Source of the DNA: Polyangiaceae bacterium
GTDB taxonomy: Bacteria; Myxococcota_A; Polyangia; Polyangiales; Polyangiaceae
Direction: 5' to 3'
Length of the DNA: 64,000 bases
Assembly (NCBI GenBank): GCA_019637265.1
Contig: JAHBVY010000002.1
Location: forward strand, 310,001-374,000
Under the pieces are notes generated by a model. The model was given only the letters and a program-made list of their open reading frames with translations. It did no database searches and was not told the DNA's origin. The translations under genes were made by a program, and so were the position numbers. Shown here in pieces: positions 8,581-18,259 of the stretch (positions are counted from its first letter, which is position 1; every line of letters begins with the position of its first letter).

Positions 8581-10110
8581 ATGACACCCAGCGTGGCGGT
8601 CCTCGCGCTGCTCGCGCTCTCACTCGCGGCCTGCGGGGGCGAGCGCGCGGACGCTGGCGACGCGCGCCCATTGGAGATCGTGGTCCCCACCGAGCTCGGC
8701 TCGCTGGACCCGCGCTTCACCACCCGCGCCCTCGACGTGAAGGTGACGCGGCTGATCCACGCGGGCCTCGTGGGCCTCGACCCGGAGACCCAGGCGCCGG
8801 TGCCGCTGATGGCAGCTTCCCTGACTTGGCTAGGGCCCACTCAGCTGCGCGTCGAGCTGAATCGCCGAGCGCGCTTCCACAGCGGCGCGCCGCTCACCCC
8901 AAGGGACGTGTGCGCCACCCTCGAGGCGCTGGCCGATCCGAGCCTCGGGAGCCCGCACCGCGTGGTGGTGGCCGCGATCGGGCGCTGCCAGGAAACCGGC
9001 GAAGCCTCCCTGGAGCTCAGCCTGCGTGAGCCGCGCGCGACCCTGCTCACCGATCTCGAGGTGCCGATCCTGCGCGCCGATCAAACGCGCTCGAGCGAGC
9101 TGCCGCGCGGCGAGCTGGACGGCCTCGGCCCCTTCCGCGTCGCGCGCTTCGACTACACCGAGGTCTCGCTGGAGCGCGCCCCCAGCGCGGCGAATCACGC
9201 GCCACGGGAGGTGGTGGTGCGCACCGTGCGCGACGAGAACGCGCGGGTGCTCCGGCTCTTGGCGGGGCGCGCGGACATCGCGCCGAGCTCGGTGTCCCCC
9301 ACGCTGCTGCCCGCGCTCACGCGGGGCACCACCGGGGGCCAGGCGCTCACGGTGCACGCGCGGCGCGGCGCGAACGTCACCTACCTGCTGTTCCAGAACG
9401 ACCTCCCGCCAACAAGTCAGGTCACCTTACGCCACGCGGTGGCCCACGCCATCGATCGTCAGCTGATCGTCGACACCTTGTTGGCGGGCAAGGCGCAGGT
9501 CGCCAGCGGCTTGTTCCCTCGAGGTCACTGGTCAGCTGACCCGACGGCAACCCCCGTCCCCTACGATCCGGCGAAGGCGCGCGAGGCGCTCGCCGGCCAA
9601 GAGCTCACCCTCACCACCAGCACCGATCGCGCGCGCCTCACCATCGCCCGCGCCATCGCCCAAATGCTGACCGACGCCGGCGCTCGCGTGCGCCTCATCG
9701 CGCTCGACCTGGGCGTGCTGCTGAAGCGGCTGGACGCCGGCGACTTCCAGCTGGCGGTGCTGCAGATGCCCGAGCTCACCGAGCCCAACCTGCTCGCCTG
9801 GTTCTTCCACCCGAGGGGCGTCCCGGGCGAGGGCGGCGCGGGGCGCAACCGCGCGCGCTACCGCTCGCCGCGAGTGGGCAGCTTACTTGACCATGCCAGC
9901 GCCACCACGGACGTCGAGGCGCGCCGCGCGGCCTACTGGGAGGTCGCCCACGAGATGGCGAAGGATCTCCCCACGCTGCCGCTGTGGCACGAAGATCAAG
10001 TCGCGGTGCTGTCCCCCCGCGCCGCCTCCTTCCAGCTCACCGCGATCGGCCGCTGGGACGCGCTGGCGCAGCCGCCACGGCTGAGCTCACCGCACCCTGC
10101 AGCGCGCTGA
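8581..10110 (+). CDS. Family 5 (peptide/oligopeptide-type) ABC solute-binding lipoprotein
   Basis: The open frame extends upstream, but ATG 8581 gives a clean lipoprotein signal (hydrophobic stretch ending LAACGG), so it is preferred. The mature part has the family 5 layout: PTELGSLDPRF near the start, FHSGAPLTPRDV, a central LFQNDLPPTSQVTLRHAVAHAIDR block, and a C-terminal ending LPLWHEDQVAVLSP. Family members bind peptides, nickel or opines for an ABC importer. No permease or ATPase gene is adjacent, so this component is an orphan here and its ligand is unknown. Confidence 0.88.
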   Translation: MTPSVAVLALLALSLAACGGERADAGDARPLEIVVPTELGSLDPRFTTRALDVKVTRLIHAGLVGLDPETQAPVPLMAASLTWLGPTQLRVELNRRARFHSGAPLTPRDVCATLEALADPSLGSPHRVVVAAIGRCQETGEASLELSLREPRATLLTDLEVPILRADQTRSSELPRGELDGLGPFRVARFDYTEVSLERAPSAANHAPREVVVRTVRDENARVLRLLAGRADIAPSSVSPTLLPALTRGTTGGQALTVHARRGANVTYLLFQNDLPPTSQVTLRHAVAHAIDRQLIVDTLLAGKAQVASGLFPRGHWSADPTATPVPYDPAKAREALAGQELTLTTSTDRARLTIARAIAQMLTDAGARVRLIALDLGVLLKRLDAGDFQLAVLQMPELTEPNLLAWFFHPRGVPGEGGAGRNRARYRSPRVGSLLDHASATTDVEARRAAYWEVAHEMAKDLPTLPLWHEDQVAVLSPRAASFQLTAIGRWDALAQPPRLSSPHPAAR

Positions 10111-10171
10111 AAGCTCCTCCACGCAGCGCACCGGCTTGCTTTCCATCACGAACCCAGCCAAAAGGCCCCCC

Positions 10172-10723
10172 GTGCTCCTGCCCAGTCGTCCTCGCCGAGC
10201 GCGCGCCACGGCAGCGCTCCTCGCAGGCGCCCTCGTCACGGGCGCGCTTTGCACGAGCGAAGCTGCCCACGCCGAGGAGCCCACCCGCGACGACCGCATG
10301 GATCCAGGCGCCTACCCGCCGGACGGCACCCGCGGCAACTTGTTCCTGGCGGGCGCGGTCACCACCGGCGTGTGGTACGGCGCCGCCCTGAGCTTCTCTT
10401 ACCTGTGGCCGGACGCGCCGGGCGCGAAGGATCTACGCATCCCCATCGCCGGGCCGTGGCTCGCGCTCGCGGACACCGGCTGTGCCGACAGGGACCCGAA
10501 CTGCAGCACCTTCATGGTGGTGCTGCGCGCCATCCTCACCACCATCGACGCGGTGGGGCAGGCGGGCGGTGTGCTGGTGATGGCGGAGAGCGCGTTCCTC
10601 ACCACCGCCGCGAGCAAGCCCGCTGCGCCCAGTCCCTCCGCCACCTCCAAGCGCGCGAGCATCCGCCCCGCGCCGGTGCTCACGGACAGCGCGTTGGGCC
10701 TCGGCCTCGTCGGCTCGTTCTGA
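10172..10723 (+). CDS. Hypothetical secreted or membrane protein
   Basis: Not recognised. GTG 10172 is preferred over TTG 10136 because an AAAAGG site lies just upstream and it gives an Arg-rich n-region, a hydrophobic core and an Ala-His-Ala cleavage site. The mature protein has two or three hydrophobic segments (around NLFLAGAVTTGVWYGAALSF, and the VVLRAILTTIDAVGQAGGVLVMA region), with a Cys pair in GCADRDPNCS between them. The layout suggests a small envelope protein. The pyrG gene downstream is well separated and unlikely to be co-transcribed. Confidence 0.6.
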   Translation: MLLPSRPRRARATAALLAGALVTGALCTSEAAHAEEPTRDDRMDPGAYPPDGTRGNLFLAGAVTTGVWYGAALSFSYLWPDAPGAKDLRIPIAGPWLALADTGCADRDPNCSTFMVVLRAILTTIDAVGQAGGVLVMAESAFLTTAASKPAAPSPSATSKRASIRPAPVLTDSALGLGLVGSF

Positions 10724-10770
10724 GCGTCCCGCGCTAGCTCACTCTGAGCTGCTCTGCGCGCCATTCATTC

Positions 10771-10806
10771 TGAGCGCTCCGCGCTCCGTCCGTTTTGGAG
10801 CGCTCA
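10771..10806. other. 10-bp-stem inverted repeat upstream of pyrG
   Basis: TGAGCGCTCC and GGAGCGCTCA pair perfectly around a 16-base spacer containing GTTTT. No T-tract follows, so it is not a clear terminator. The surrounding 236 bases contain several more GAGCGCTC-like half sites and no convincing ORF. It may act in the pyrG leader or after the preceding gene. Confidence 0.45.
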
Positions 10807-10959
10807 GCGCTCGGCTCGTCATGGACGCGCGCCTGTCGTTGGGCGGAGGAATCCTCGATGCCGATCGCACAGCTCGACGATCGTACCCGCGAGCGAGGAT
10901 AGCTCGTGCAACGGTTCAGCGGTCATGGTACTCGGGCGCCCCGTGATGGAGAACGCACG

Positions 10960-12579
<1,620 letters not shown>

Positions 12580-12583
12580 GGAT

Positions 12584-12730
12584 TAGACCGCTTGGGGGCT
12601 GATGTGAGCGTGGTTCGATCACGTCGTTTGTCGGCGAGGAGCGCGCGGAGCGTACTTAAGTACGTGAGCACGCACCACAGCCGCAAACGGCGTCAGCGGG
12701 CCGCGATCGCTTCAGCCCAAAAGCGGTCTA
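12584..12730. repeat. 147-bp imperfect palindrome after pyrG
   Basis: Ten-base outer arms (TAGACCGCTT / AAGCGGTCTA) are perfect. The inner sequence remains roughly two-thirds complementary down to a perfect 14-bp centre CGTACTTAAGTACG at 12651-12664. The transcript could fold into one long hairpin. It begins 5 bases after the pyrG stop and lacks a U-tract. It has no ORF and resembles neither a tRNA nor a known riboswitch. Confidence 0.75.
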
Positions 12731-12763
12731 GCGCGTTAGCGGCTGTGCTAAGACCCATGCCTC

Positions 12764-14365
12764 ATGAGCGGAGCAGCGGGGCCCCAGGGCGTGGCAACAG
12801 GGCTATTGGGTGCCGAGTCGGAATTCGGGGCAGTGGCTCGGGCGGCACTTCAGCAGGGAGCGGGGCCGAAGCCCATGGGGCTGGTGTCTCGGCAGCTCGA
12901 GCCGCTGGGTGATCGGGGGCAGGGGGTTGGTCCCGCCATCGCGCGCTCGGCTCCGCTGCAGGCGCCGCGCGGCGTTCACCGTGAGGCACCTTTCCACCGT
13001 GGAAACGCGGCATCGCGCCAAGCTCTAGGTGGCGCTCATCGCGCGGACCCGCGCGAGGCGCCTCGTCAGGGCGCCTCACGGCTCGGCGCGCGGCTGCTCC
13101 AGCTCCCGCTGCTCGCCGCGCTGACGCTGACGTTCGGCCTTGGCTGCGCGCGGAGCAGCGTCGTGGAGACAGCGCTGAACGGCGACCTGAAGACGCTGCG
13201 CGCCGAGCTCCAACAAGCGGAGAAGCGCGGCGATCTGGGCGACTCCGAAGTGCGCCGCGTGGCGCACGCCGTCGCCAGCCGTGAGGTGCGCTCCGTCGAC
13301 GTCGAGCTCGCCATCCCGCGCATTCGTCAGGTGCACGCCTGCGCCAGCTCGCTCTCGGCGGTGCTCGAAGAGCGCGCAGAGCAGGCGGACGACGCCGGCG
13401 CGGAGGCGCAGCTGATGCTGATCGACGCCGGGCTCGACAGCCGCAAAGAGCTCGTCGATCGCTACCAGCGCGCGGAGAGCGGCGCGTGGCGCGCCGTGGC
13501 CGCCCGGCTCACCACGGGCCTGGGTCACGCGGGGCTACGTCAGCAGCTGATGGGGGACGGCGACGAGCGGGTGCGGCGCGCGGCGCTCACGGCGGCCCTG
13601 GTCGCGCGCGACAAGCGCGACATCACCCCGCTCTTGGAGGCCGCGCGCGTCGATCCCGACGCGCTGAGCCGCAGCCGCGCGGCGCGCGCCGCGGGGAACA
13701 TCGGTGGGCAGCAGGTGGTGCTGGGGCTGCGCGACTTGTGGGAGCGCGCCGACGAGACGACGCGCGTCACCATCGTGGAGGCTTGGGCGATGCCTGGCGC
13801 GCTCGGCTCCGGGGGTGAGTCGCAGCTGGTGTGGGTGGTGGAGACGGGGGAGGCGCTGCCGGCGGTGAGCGCGGCCGGCGCCCTCATCCGCACGGAAAGT
13901 CAGTACGCCTCGAGCGGCGTCGCGCTGCTCGAGCGCGTGGTGAAGGGCGGCCCCGCCACGGAGCGCAAGTTGGCCATCGCCTGGCTGCCGCTCGGCGAGC
14001 CCAGCACCTTGGAGCGCCTAAAGGAGGCCGCGAAGGACGCGGATCCCGAGATCCAAGCAGCGGCCCTCGGTCGCCTGCTCCACACCGGTGAGCGCGCGGA
14101 CGCCGAGAAGCAGCTCTTCAAGCTCGCCCGCGGCAAGACCGGCGCCGCCTTCCCGGCGCGCTTGGCGCTCGCCGCCGGGGGCGTGTCCGAGGTGGCGCCG
14201 CTCTTGAAGCAGGACCTGGGGGACAAGCAGTCGAGCGTCAGGCAGCAAGCCGCGCTCGCGCTCGCGCGGATCTCGCAGTTCTCGAGCGCCGCGCTCGCCA
14301 TGGGGGACGAGAGCCCCACGGTGCGCACCCGCGTCGCCTGCAGCCTGCTCCTCGCGCTGAAGTAG
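12764..14365 (+). CDS. HEAT/armadillo-repeat protein, probable lipoprotein, start uncertain
   Basis: The C-terminal two-thirds is a run of alpha-helical HEAT-like repeats (for example DGDERVRRAALTAALVA, DADPEIQAAALGRLL, DKQSSVRQQAALALARI), a scaffold for protein binding. A hydrophobic segment ending FGLGC sits about 120 residues after ATG 12764. It looks like a lipoprotein signal, but no ATG, GTG or TTG lies close before it in frame. The nearest is ATG 12875, which would still leave a long n-region. Either the signal is internal, the start codon is unusual, or the 5' part is disturbed. The partner is unknown. Confidence 0.7.
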   Translation: MSGAAGPQGVATGLLGAESEFGAVARAALQQGAGPKPMGLVSRQLEPLGDRGQGVGPAIARSAPLQAPRGVHREAPFHRGNAASRQALGGAHRADPREAPRQGASRLGARLLQLPLLAALTLTFGLGCARSSVVETALNGDLKTLRAELQQAEKRGDLGDSEVRRVAHAVASREVRSVDVELAIPRIRQVHACASSLSAVLEERAEQADDAGAEAQLMLIDAGLDSRKELVDRYQRAESGAWRAVAARLTTGLGHAGLRQQLMGDGDERVRRAALTAALVARDKRDITPLLEAARVDPDALSRSRAARAAGNIGGQQVVLGLRDLWERADETTRVTIVEAWAMPGALGSGGESQLVWVVETGEALPAVSAAGALIRTESQYASSGVALLERVVKGGPATERKLAIAWLPLGEPSTLERLKEAAKDADPEIQAAALGRLLHTGERADAEKQLFKLARGKTGAAFPARLALAAGGVSEVAPLLKQDLGDKQSSVRQQAALALARISQFSSAALAMGDESPTVRTRVACSLLLALK

Positions 14366-14399
14366 CGTCGAGGAGCGCTGCCGCTCAGCGCTTCTTGGC

Positions 14400-14425
14400 G
14401 CGGTGCCGTCCGACCCCCAAAACCC
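14400..14425 (+). repeat. Dispersed C-tract intergenic motif, copy 2
   Basis: GCGGTGCCGTCCGACCCCC then AAAACCC, just after a small AGCGCTG/CAGCGCT hairpin (14374-14392) that follows the HEAT-repeat gene. Confidence 0.6.
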
Positions 14426-14537
14426 GCTCCTTCCCTCATGGCGCATTGCGTCAGAGGAGGAGCACCTGCGCCGCCTCGTGCGTCGACCGGCCGGCTTATC
14501 GTTGTGTTTCACGACGAGCGCCGGTAGATCCGGCGTC

Positions 14538-15470
14538 ATGAGTTTCCTGCGAGGAGTGAGCTCGGTGGTGCTCGCGGCTGCGATGGCCGTGGGGGGCACG
14601 GGGTGCATCAAGAAGGCGTTGCTCGATGGGCAAATCAAGGGCACGCGCGATGGCTCGGCGGCGGTCAACACGCTGCACGACTGGGAGACGGCGCGCACCG
14701 TCGCTCAAGCCGGCATCGGGCAGCTGGAGGGCATGCACCTGCTCGCGCCGCAGAACACCGACGCGCTGTTCTTGCTCACCCGCGCTTGGGCTGGGCTCTC
14801 GTTCGGCTTCATCGAGGACGACTTCGAGGTCGCTTACGAGGCGGGTAAGGATCTCGACGCCGCCTACCATCAGCGGCGCACCCGCGCCGGCTTCGACCGC
14901 GCGATCTTCTACGGGGTCGAGCTGCTGTCCCACACCGCGGACGGCTTCGAGGACGCTCGGCGCAACGCCGACACGATCCGCAGCTGGCTGGTGAGCAACT
15001 TCACCGAGGTGGAGCAGGCGGAGGACTTGCTGTGGGTGGGCTTCGCGTGGATTGGGCGCGTCTCGGCGGCGAAGGACGACGCGGCGCTGGTGGGTGAGCT
15101 CTACGTCGGGGTGGAGATCATCAAGCGCTCCATCGAGCTCGATGAGCGCGTGCAGCACGGCACCGGGCACACCATCCTCGGCGCCTACCACGCGCGCACC
15201 GCGCAAGCGGAGCTGGACGACTCGAAGAAGCACTTCGACCGCGCCTTGGAAATCAACGAAGGCAAGCTGCTCTCCACCAAGCTCAATTACGCAACGCGTT
15301 ATTACTGCGCCAAGCGCGACAAGGCGAACCACGACAAACTGCTGCACGAAGTGCTCGCCGCGGAAGATCCGCTGCCCGAAGCGCGTCTCCCCAACGTGAT
15401 CTCCAAGCGGCGCGCCCGGCGCTACTTGGGCCACAAGATCTGGCAGGAAAACTGCGGATTTGGCAGCTGA
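14538..15470 (+). CDS. tatT: TRAP-T component lipoprotein (TatT-like TPR protein)
   Basis: ATG 14538 starts a lipoprotein signal (lipobox GGTGC). The mature protein is all-helical with TPR-like pairs and the features of the TRAP-T (TatT) family, including a substrate-pore region around FEVAYEAGKDLDAAYHQRR. The known family (Treponema TatT) forms a periplasmic trimer that hands ligand to the TRAP solute receptor. The next three plus-strand genes are dctP, dctQ and dctM, which confirms the assignment. The stop codon lies inside a 19-base segment (15459-15477) that recurs at 27854. Confidence 0.87.
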   Translation: MSFLRGVSSVVLAAAMAVGGTGCIKKALLDGQIKGTRDGSAAVNTLHDWETARTVAQAGIGQLEGMHLLAPQNTDALFLLTRAWAGLSFGFIEDDFEVAYEAGKDLDAAYHQRRTRAGFDRAIFYGVELLSHTADGFEDARRNADTIRSWLVSNFTEVEQAEDLLWVGFAWIGRVSAAKDDAALVGELYVGVEIIKRSIELDERVQHGTGHTILGAYHARTAQAELDDSKKHFDRALEINEGKLLSTKLNYATRYYCAKRDKANHDKLLHEVLAAEDPLPEARLPNVISKRRARRYLGHKIWQENCGFGS

Positions 15471-15702
15471 CGCGCGGTCAAGCTCGCGCCCAACGGGGCG
15501 ACACCCGCGGCTCCCTCATCACCCGTTCAGCAGGCGCTGCTCCGCTCCGCAAGCCGCGCGCGTGTCCCCGTTCTTTTTTTGATGAGATCTGGCATCCTGC
15601 CCGTCTCACCCCGGCCGAGAGTACGGCCAACAAGCGAATCCGCTAGTCCAGCAGCCTCGAGTCGTTGGACCAACCAGCAGGGCAAATCAGGAGGTATCAA
15701 GG

Positions 15703-16686
15703 ATGATCCGCAGGCTATTAGCAGTCGCGTTTGCCGCCGCGTGCGTCGTTGGTCTGACGACGGGCACCGCCGAGGCGAAGACGACCCTCAAGCTCGCCAC
15801 CATGGCTCCCAAGCAGAGCCCCTGGGGCAAGGTCTTCACCAAGTGGAGTGACGTGGTGAAGAGCAAGACCAACGGTGAAGTGGAGATCGAGTGGCTCTGG
15901 AACGGCGTCGGTGGTCCTGAGGACGCCGTGGTCGGGAAGATCAAGTCCGGGCAGCTCGACGGCGCGGCCATCACGGCCGTGGGTCTCTCCTCCATCGACA
16001 AAGGGGTGCTCGCGCTCCAGGTCCCTGGCGCGTTCAAGAGCTGGGCTGAGCTGGACAAGGCTCGCAACAAGGTCGCCGGCAAGTTCAAGCGCAGCATGAA
16101 GAAGGAAGGCTTCTACGTCGCGGGCTGGGGCGACGTGGGCAAGGCGCGCGTGATGAGCGCCGGCTTCGCGGTGAAGACGCCCGCGGACCTCAAGGGCAAG
16201 AGCCCGGCCACCATCAAGGACGACGTGATCGCCCCCGCCATCTACGAGATCATCGGCGGCGTGACGCCGAAGCCCGGCGCCATCACCGAGTTCCTGCCGA
16301 TGCTGCAGAACAAGTCGGTCAACGTGATGAACACCCCGGCGCTCGCCGCCGAGCAGCTGCAGTGGGCCTCGCGCCTCGACCACATGAACACCCAAGAGGT
16401 GGCCTTCGCCATCGGCGCCCTGGTGTTGAGCGAGAGCAGCCTCGACAAGATGCCCGCGGATCAGGCCAAGCTCGTGAAGCGCTACGGCAAGAGCGCCTCC
16501 AAGCGCCTCACCAAGAGCATCCGCAGCGCGGACGACGCCTCCTTCAACCGCCTGAAGAAGAAGATGACCTCGCACACGCCAACCGACGCCGAGCGCGCCG
16601 AGTGGCAGCGCGTGTTCAAGGCGGCGTGTGGCAAGCTGAAGACGTCGCTCCCGGGCTCCGTGCTCAGCGACATCGGCGCCTGCTGA
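15703..16686 (+). CDS. dctP: TRAP transporter solute-binding protein DctP
   Basis: ATG 15703 follows a strong AGGAGG site. A signal peptide (about residues 1-25, ending AEA) precedes a periplasmic receptor of about 300 aa. Family markers include LKLATMAPKQSPWGKV at the N-terminus, the NGEVEIEWLWNGVGGPEDAVVGKIKSG block and an organic-acid-binding central region. The ligand is probably a carboxylate or another compound bound through TatT; the sequence does not fix it. A strong hairpin with a T-tract after the gene may let dctP be made in excess over the permeases. Confidence 0.93.
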   Translation: MIRRLLAVAFAAACVVGLTTGTAEAKTTLKLATMAPKQSPWGKVFTKWSDVVKSKTNGEVEIEWLWNGVGGPEDAVVGKIKSGQLDGAAITAVGLSSIDKGVLALQVPGAFKSWAELDKARNKVAGKFKRSMKKEGFYVAGWGDVGKARVMSAGFAVKTPADLKGKSPATIKDDVIAPAIYEIIGGVTPKPGAITEFLPMLQNKSVNVMNTPALAAEQLQWASRLDHMNTQEVAFAIGALVLSESSLDKMPADQAKLVKRYGKSASKRLTKSIRSADDASFNRLKKKMTSHTPTDAERAEWQRVFKAACGKLKTSLPGSVLSDIGAC

Positions 16687-16710
16687 CGCAGACGGGCGTC
16701 CGAAATGGGT

Positions 16711-16745
16711 CGAGCCGGCAAACGCCGGCTCGACTTGTTTTTGTC
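16711..16745 (+). terminator. Intra-operon terminator between dctP and dctQ
   Basis: CGAGCCGGC and GCCGGCTCG form a perfect 9-bp stem with loop AAAC, followed by ACTTGTTTTTG. It should stop most transcripts after dctP with some read-through into dctQM. Confidence 0.85.
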
Positions 16746-16810
16746 GTGTGAGGCGCTCCGCGAAAGGTGACGAGGCGGGGGAAAGTCGCGTAGCGTAGCG
16801 CTGCGTCCTC

Positions 16811-18259
16811 ATGGCTAAGAAACCACCCTCCTCCGACAACCCCGACCCGCCCGGGCAAGAAGCTGGCCCTGACTCGAAGCCAGCTGACCCAGAGCGCGGC
16901 CCCGCGGGCGAGAGCGCCGCCGAGGCCTCCCAGACCTCCGCCGAGGGCGCCGGCGACGACGGCCCAGGCACCGAGAGCGACGACGCGAAGGAGGCGCCTG
17001 GCGGCCCCGAAGACTCCAAGGACAGTGGTGCTGACGAGGCCGAGGCTGACGAGGACGCCAAGGGCTCCCAGGCGGACGCCGGTGGCTCTGGGGAGGCGCC
17101 ACCCGCACCGCCCGCACCGCCTGGCGTGAAAGGCAAGGAGCCCGCGGCGTGGGGGAAGCCGCTGGTCGCCGTCGACGAGTTCTGGACGCGCTTCGAGATG
17201 CGTTTGTGCGTCGCGGTGATCGCCGTCGAGATCTTGGCGCTCGGCTTCTGGGTGGTGCTGAAGAGCCTCTCGTCACAGTCAGGTGAGCTGAGCTCTAACG
17301 CCGGTGTGGTGTTCCGCTCGGTGATCGGCGCGGTGGCGCTGGGGATGGCAGGCTACTGGCTGCTCAAGAGCCAGCCCATCATGCGGCGGCGCGTGGCGGC
17401 CATCACGGGCGTCGTGATCGGGCTCGCGCTGGGGAAGAGCTGGGCGAACGTCGGGGTGGAGTACAGCTCGAACTTCCTCAACTGGTATCAGCAAGCCTCC
17501 ACCCTCACCTTGGTGGGCGGCCTCCACAGCGTCGGCACGCGGCTCACGCTGCTCCTCGCGCTGCTCGGGGGCTCGCTCGCGACGGGTGCTGGTAAGCACG
17601 TGACCATCGACGTGGTCACGCGCATGGTGAGCCCCACCGCACGCAAGTGGATGTCGCTCACCGGTTGGGTGGCGACCAGCGTGATCTGCTTCATCGGCTC
17701 GTGGGGCTTCTTCGACCACATCAGCATCGAGTCGTTCGGCGCGCGCAACACCGACTCGGCGCGCACCAAGGTGTCGAAGACGTTCGAGGCCATGGGCGAG
17801 CACTTCTTCATCGCGAGGAAGCAAATGAGCCTCGACATGAAGACGCTGCCCGTCGTGCTCAAGGGCGAGCGCTACGCCACCCACCTCTCGGGCGCGGAGT
17901 GGAACCGCTGGCTGGATGAGTCGGGGATGGCCGCGCGCTACGGGCAAGAAGAGGTGAACAAGCTCAAGATCGCCGAGGACGGCACCCGCGCGCCGCTGAT
18001 CGTGATCCCTGGCAAGGGCGAGCCGCGCGGCGAGCTGATCGCGATGGCGAACCTCTGCTTCCCCATCGGCATGGGCATCATCGGGCTCCGGTTCCTGCTT
18101 TTGTCGCTGCTGGTGGTGAGCGGCCACCGCAGCGCTGAACCCGAGGAGGACTTCGCGGGCCCGCAGAGCGACGCCAGCGGGCCTGAGCCGCCCGACCCCG
18201 ATGGGCCAAGTGACGAAGCCACGGGCGAGCTGTCCAAGAACCGTCAGGAGGCCGCCTGA
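16811..18259 (+). CDS. dctQ: TRAP transporter small permease DctQ, greatly extended
   Basis: DctQ proteins are usually about 160-180 aa; this one is 482. Residues 1 to about 125 are hydrophilic, acidic and Pro/Gly/Ser-rich. The membrane core starts near MRLCVAVIAVEILALGF and has the four-helix pattern. The third and fourth helices are separated by about 150 residues, of which roughly 100 form a hydrophilic stretch (starting near FDHISIESFGARNTD). A short acidic Pro tail ends the protein. The stop overlaps the dctM start by one base, so the two are translationally coupled. The extra parts probably lie on either side of the membrane; their role is unknown. Confidence 0.85.
   Translation: MAKKPPSSDNPDPPGQEAGPDSKPADPERGPAGESAAEASQTSAEGAGDDGPGTESDDAKEAPGGPEDSKDSGADEAEADEDAKGSQADAGGSGEAPPAPPAPPGVKGKEPAAWGKPLVAVDEFWTRFEMRLCVAVIAVEILALGFWVVLKSLSSQSGELSSNAGVVFRSVIGAVALGMAGYWLLKSQPIMRRRVAAITGVVIGLALGKSWANVGVEYSSNFLNWYQQASTLTLVGGLHSVGTRLTLLLALLGGSLATGAGKHVTIDVVTRMVSPTARKWMSLTGWVATSVICFIGSWGFFDHISIESFGARNTDSARTKVSKTFEAMGEHFFIARKQMSLDMKTLPVVLKGERYATHLSGAEWNRWLDESGMAARYGQEEVNKLKIAEDGTRAPLIVIPGKGEPRGELIAMANLCFPIGMGIIGLRFLLLSLLVVSGHRSAEPEEDFAGPQSDASGPEPPDPDGPSDEATGELSKNRQEAA

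Noticed and set aside
15592..15608. Sigma-54 promoter-like TGGCAT...GC upstream of dctP
   Set aside because: The GG and GC elements are not at the required spacing and the flanks do not fit the consensus.
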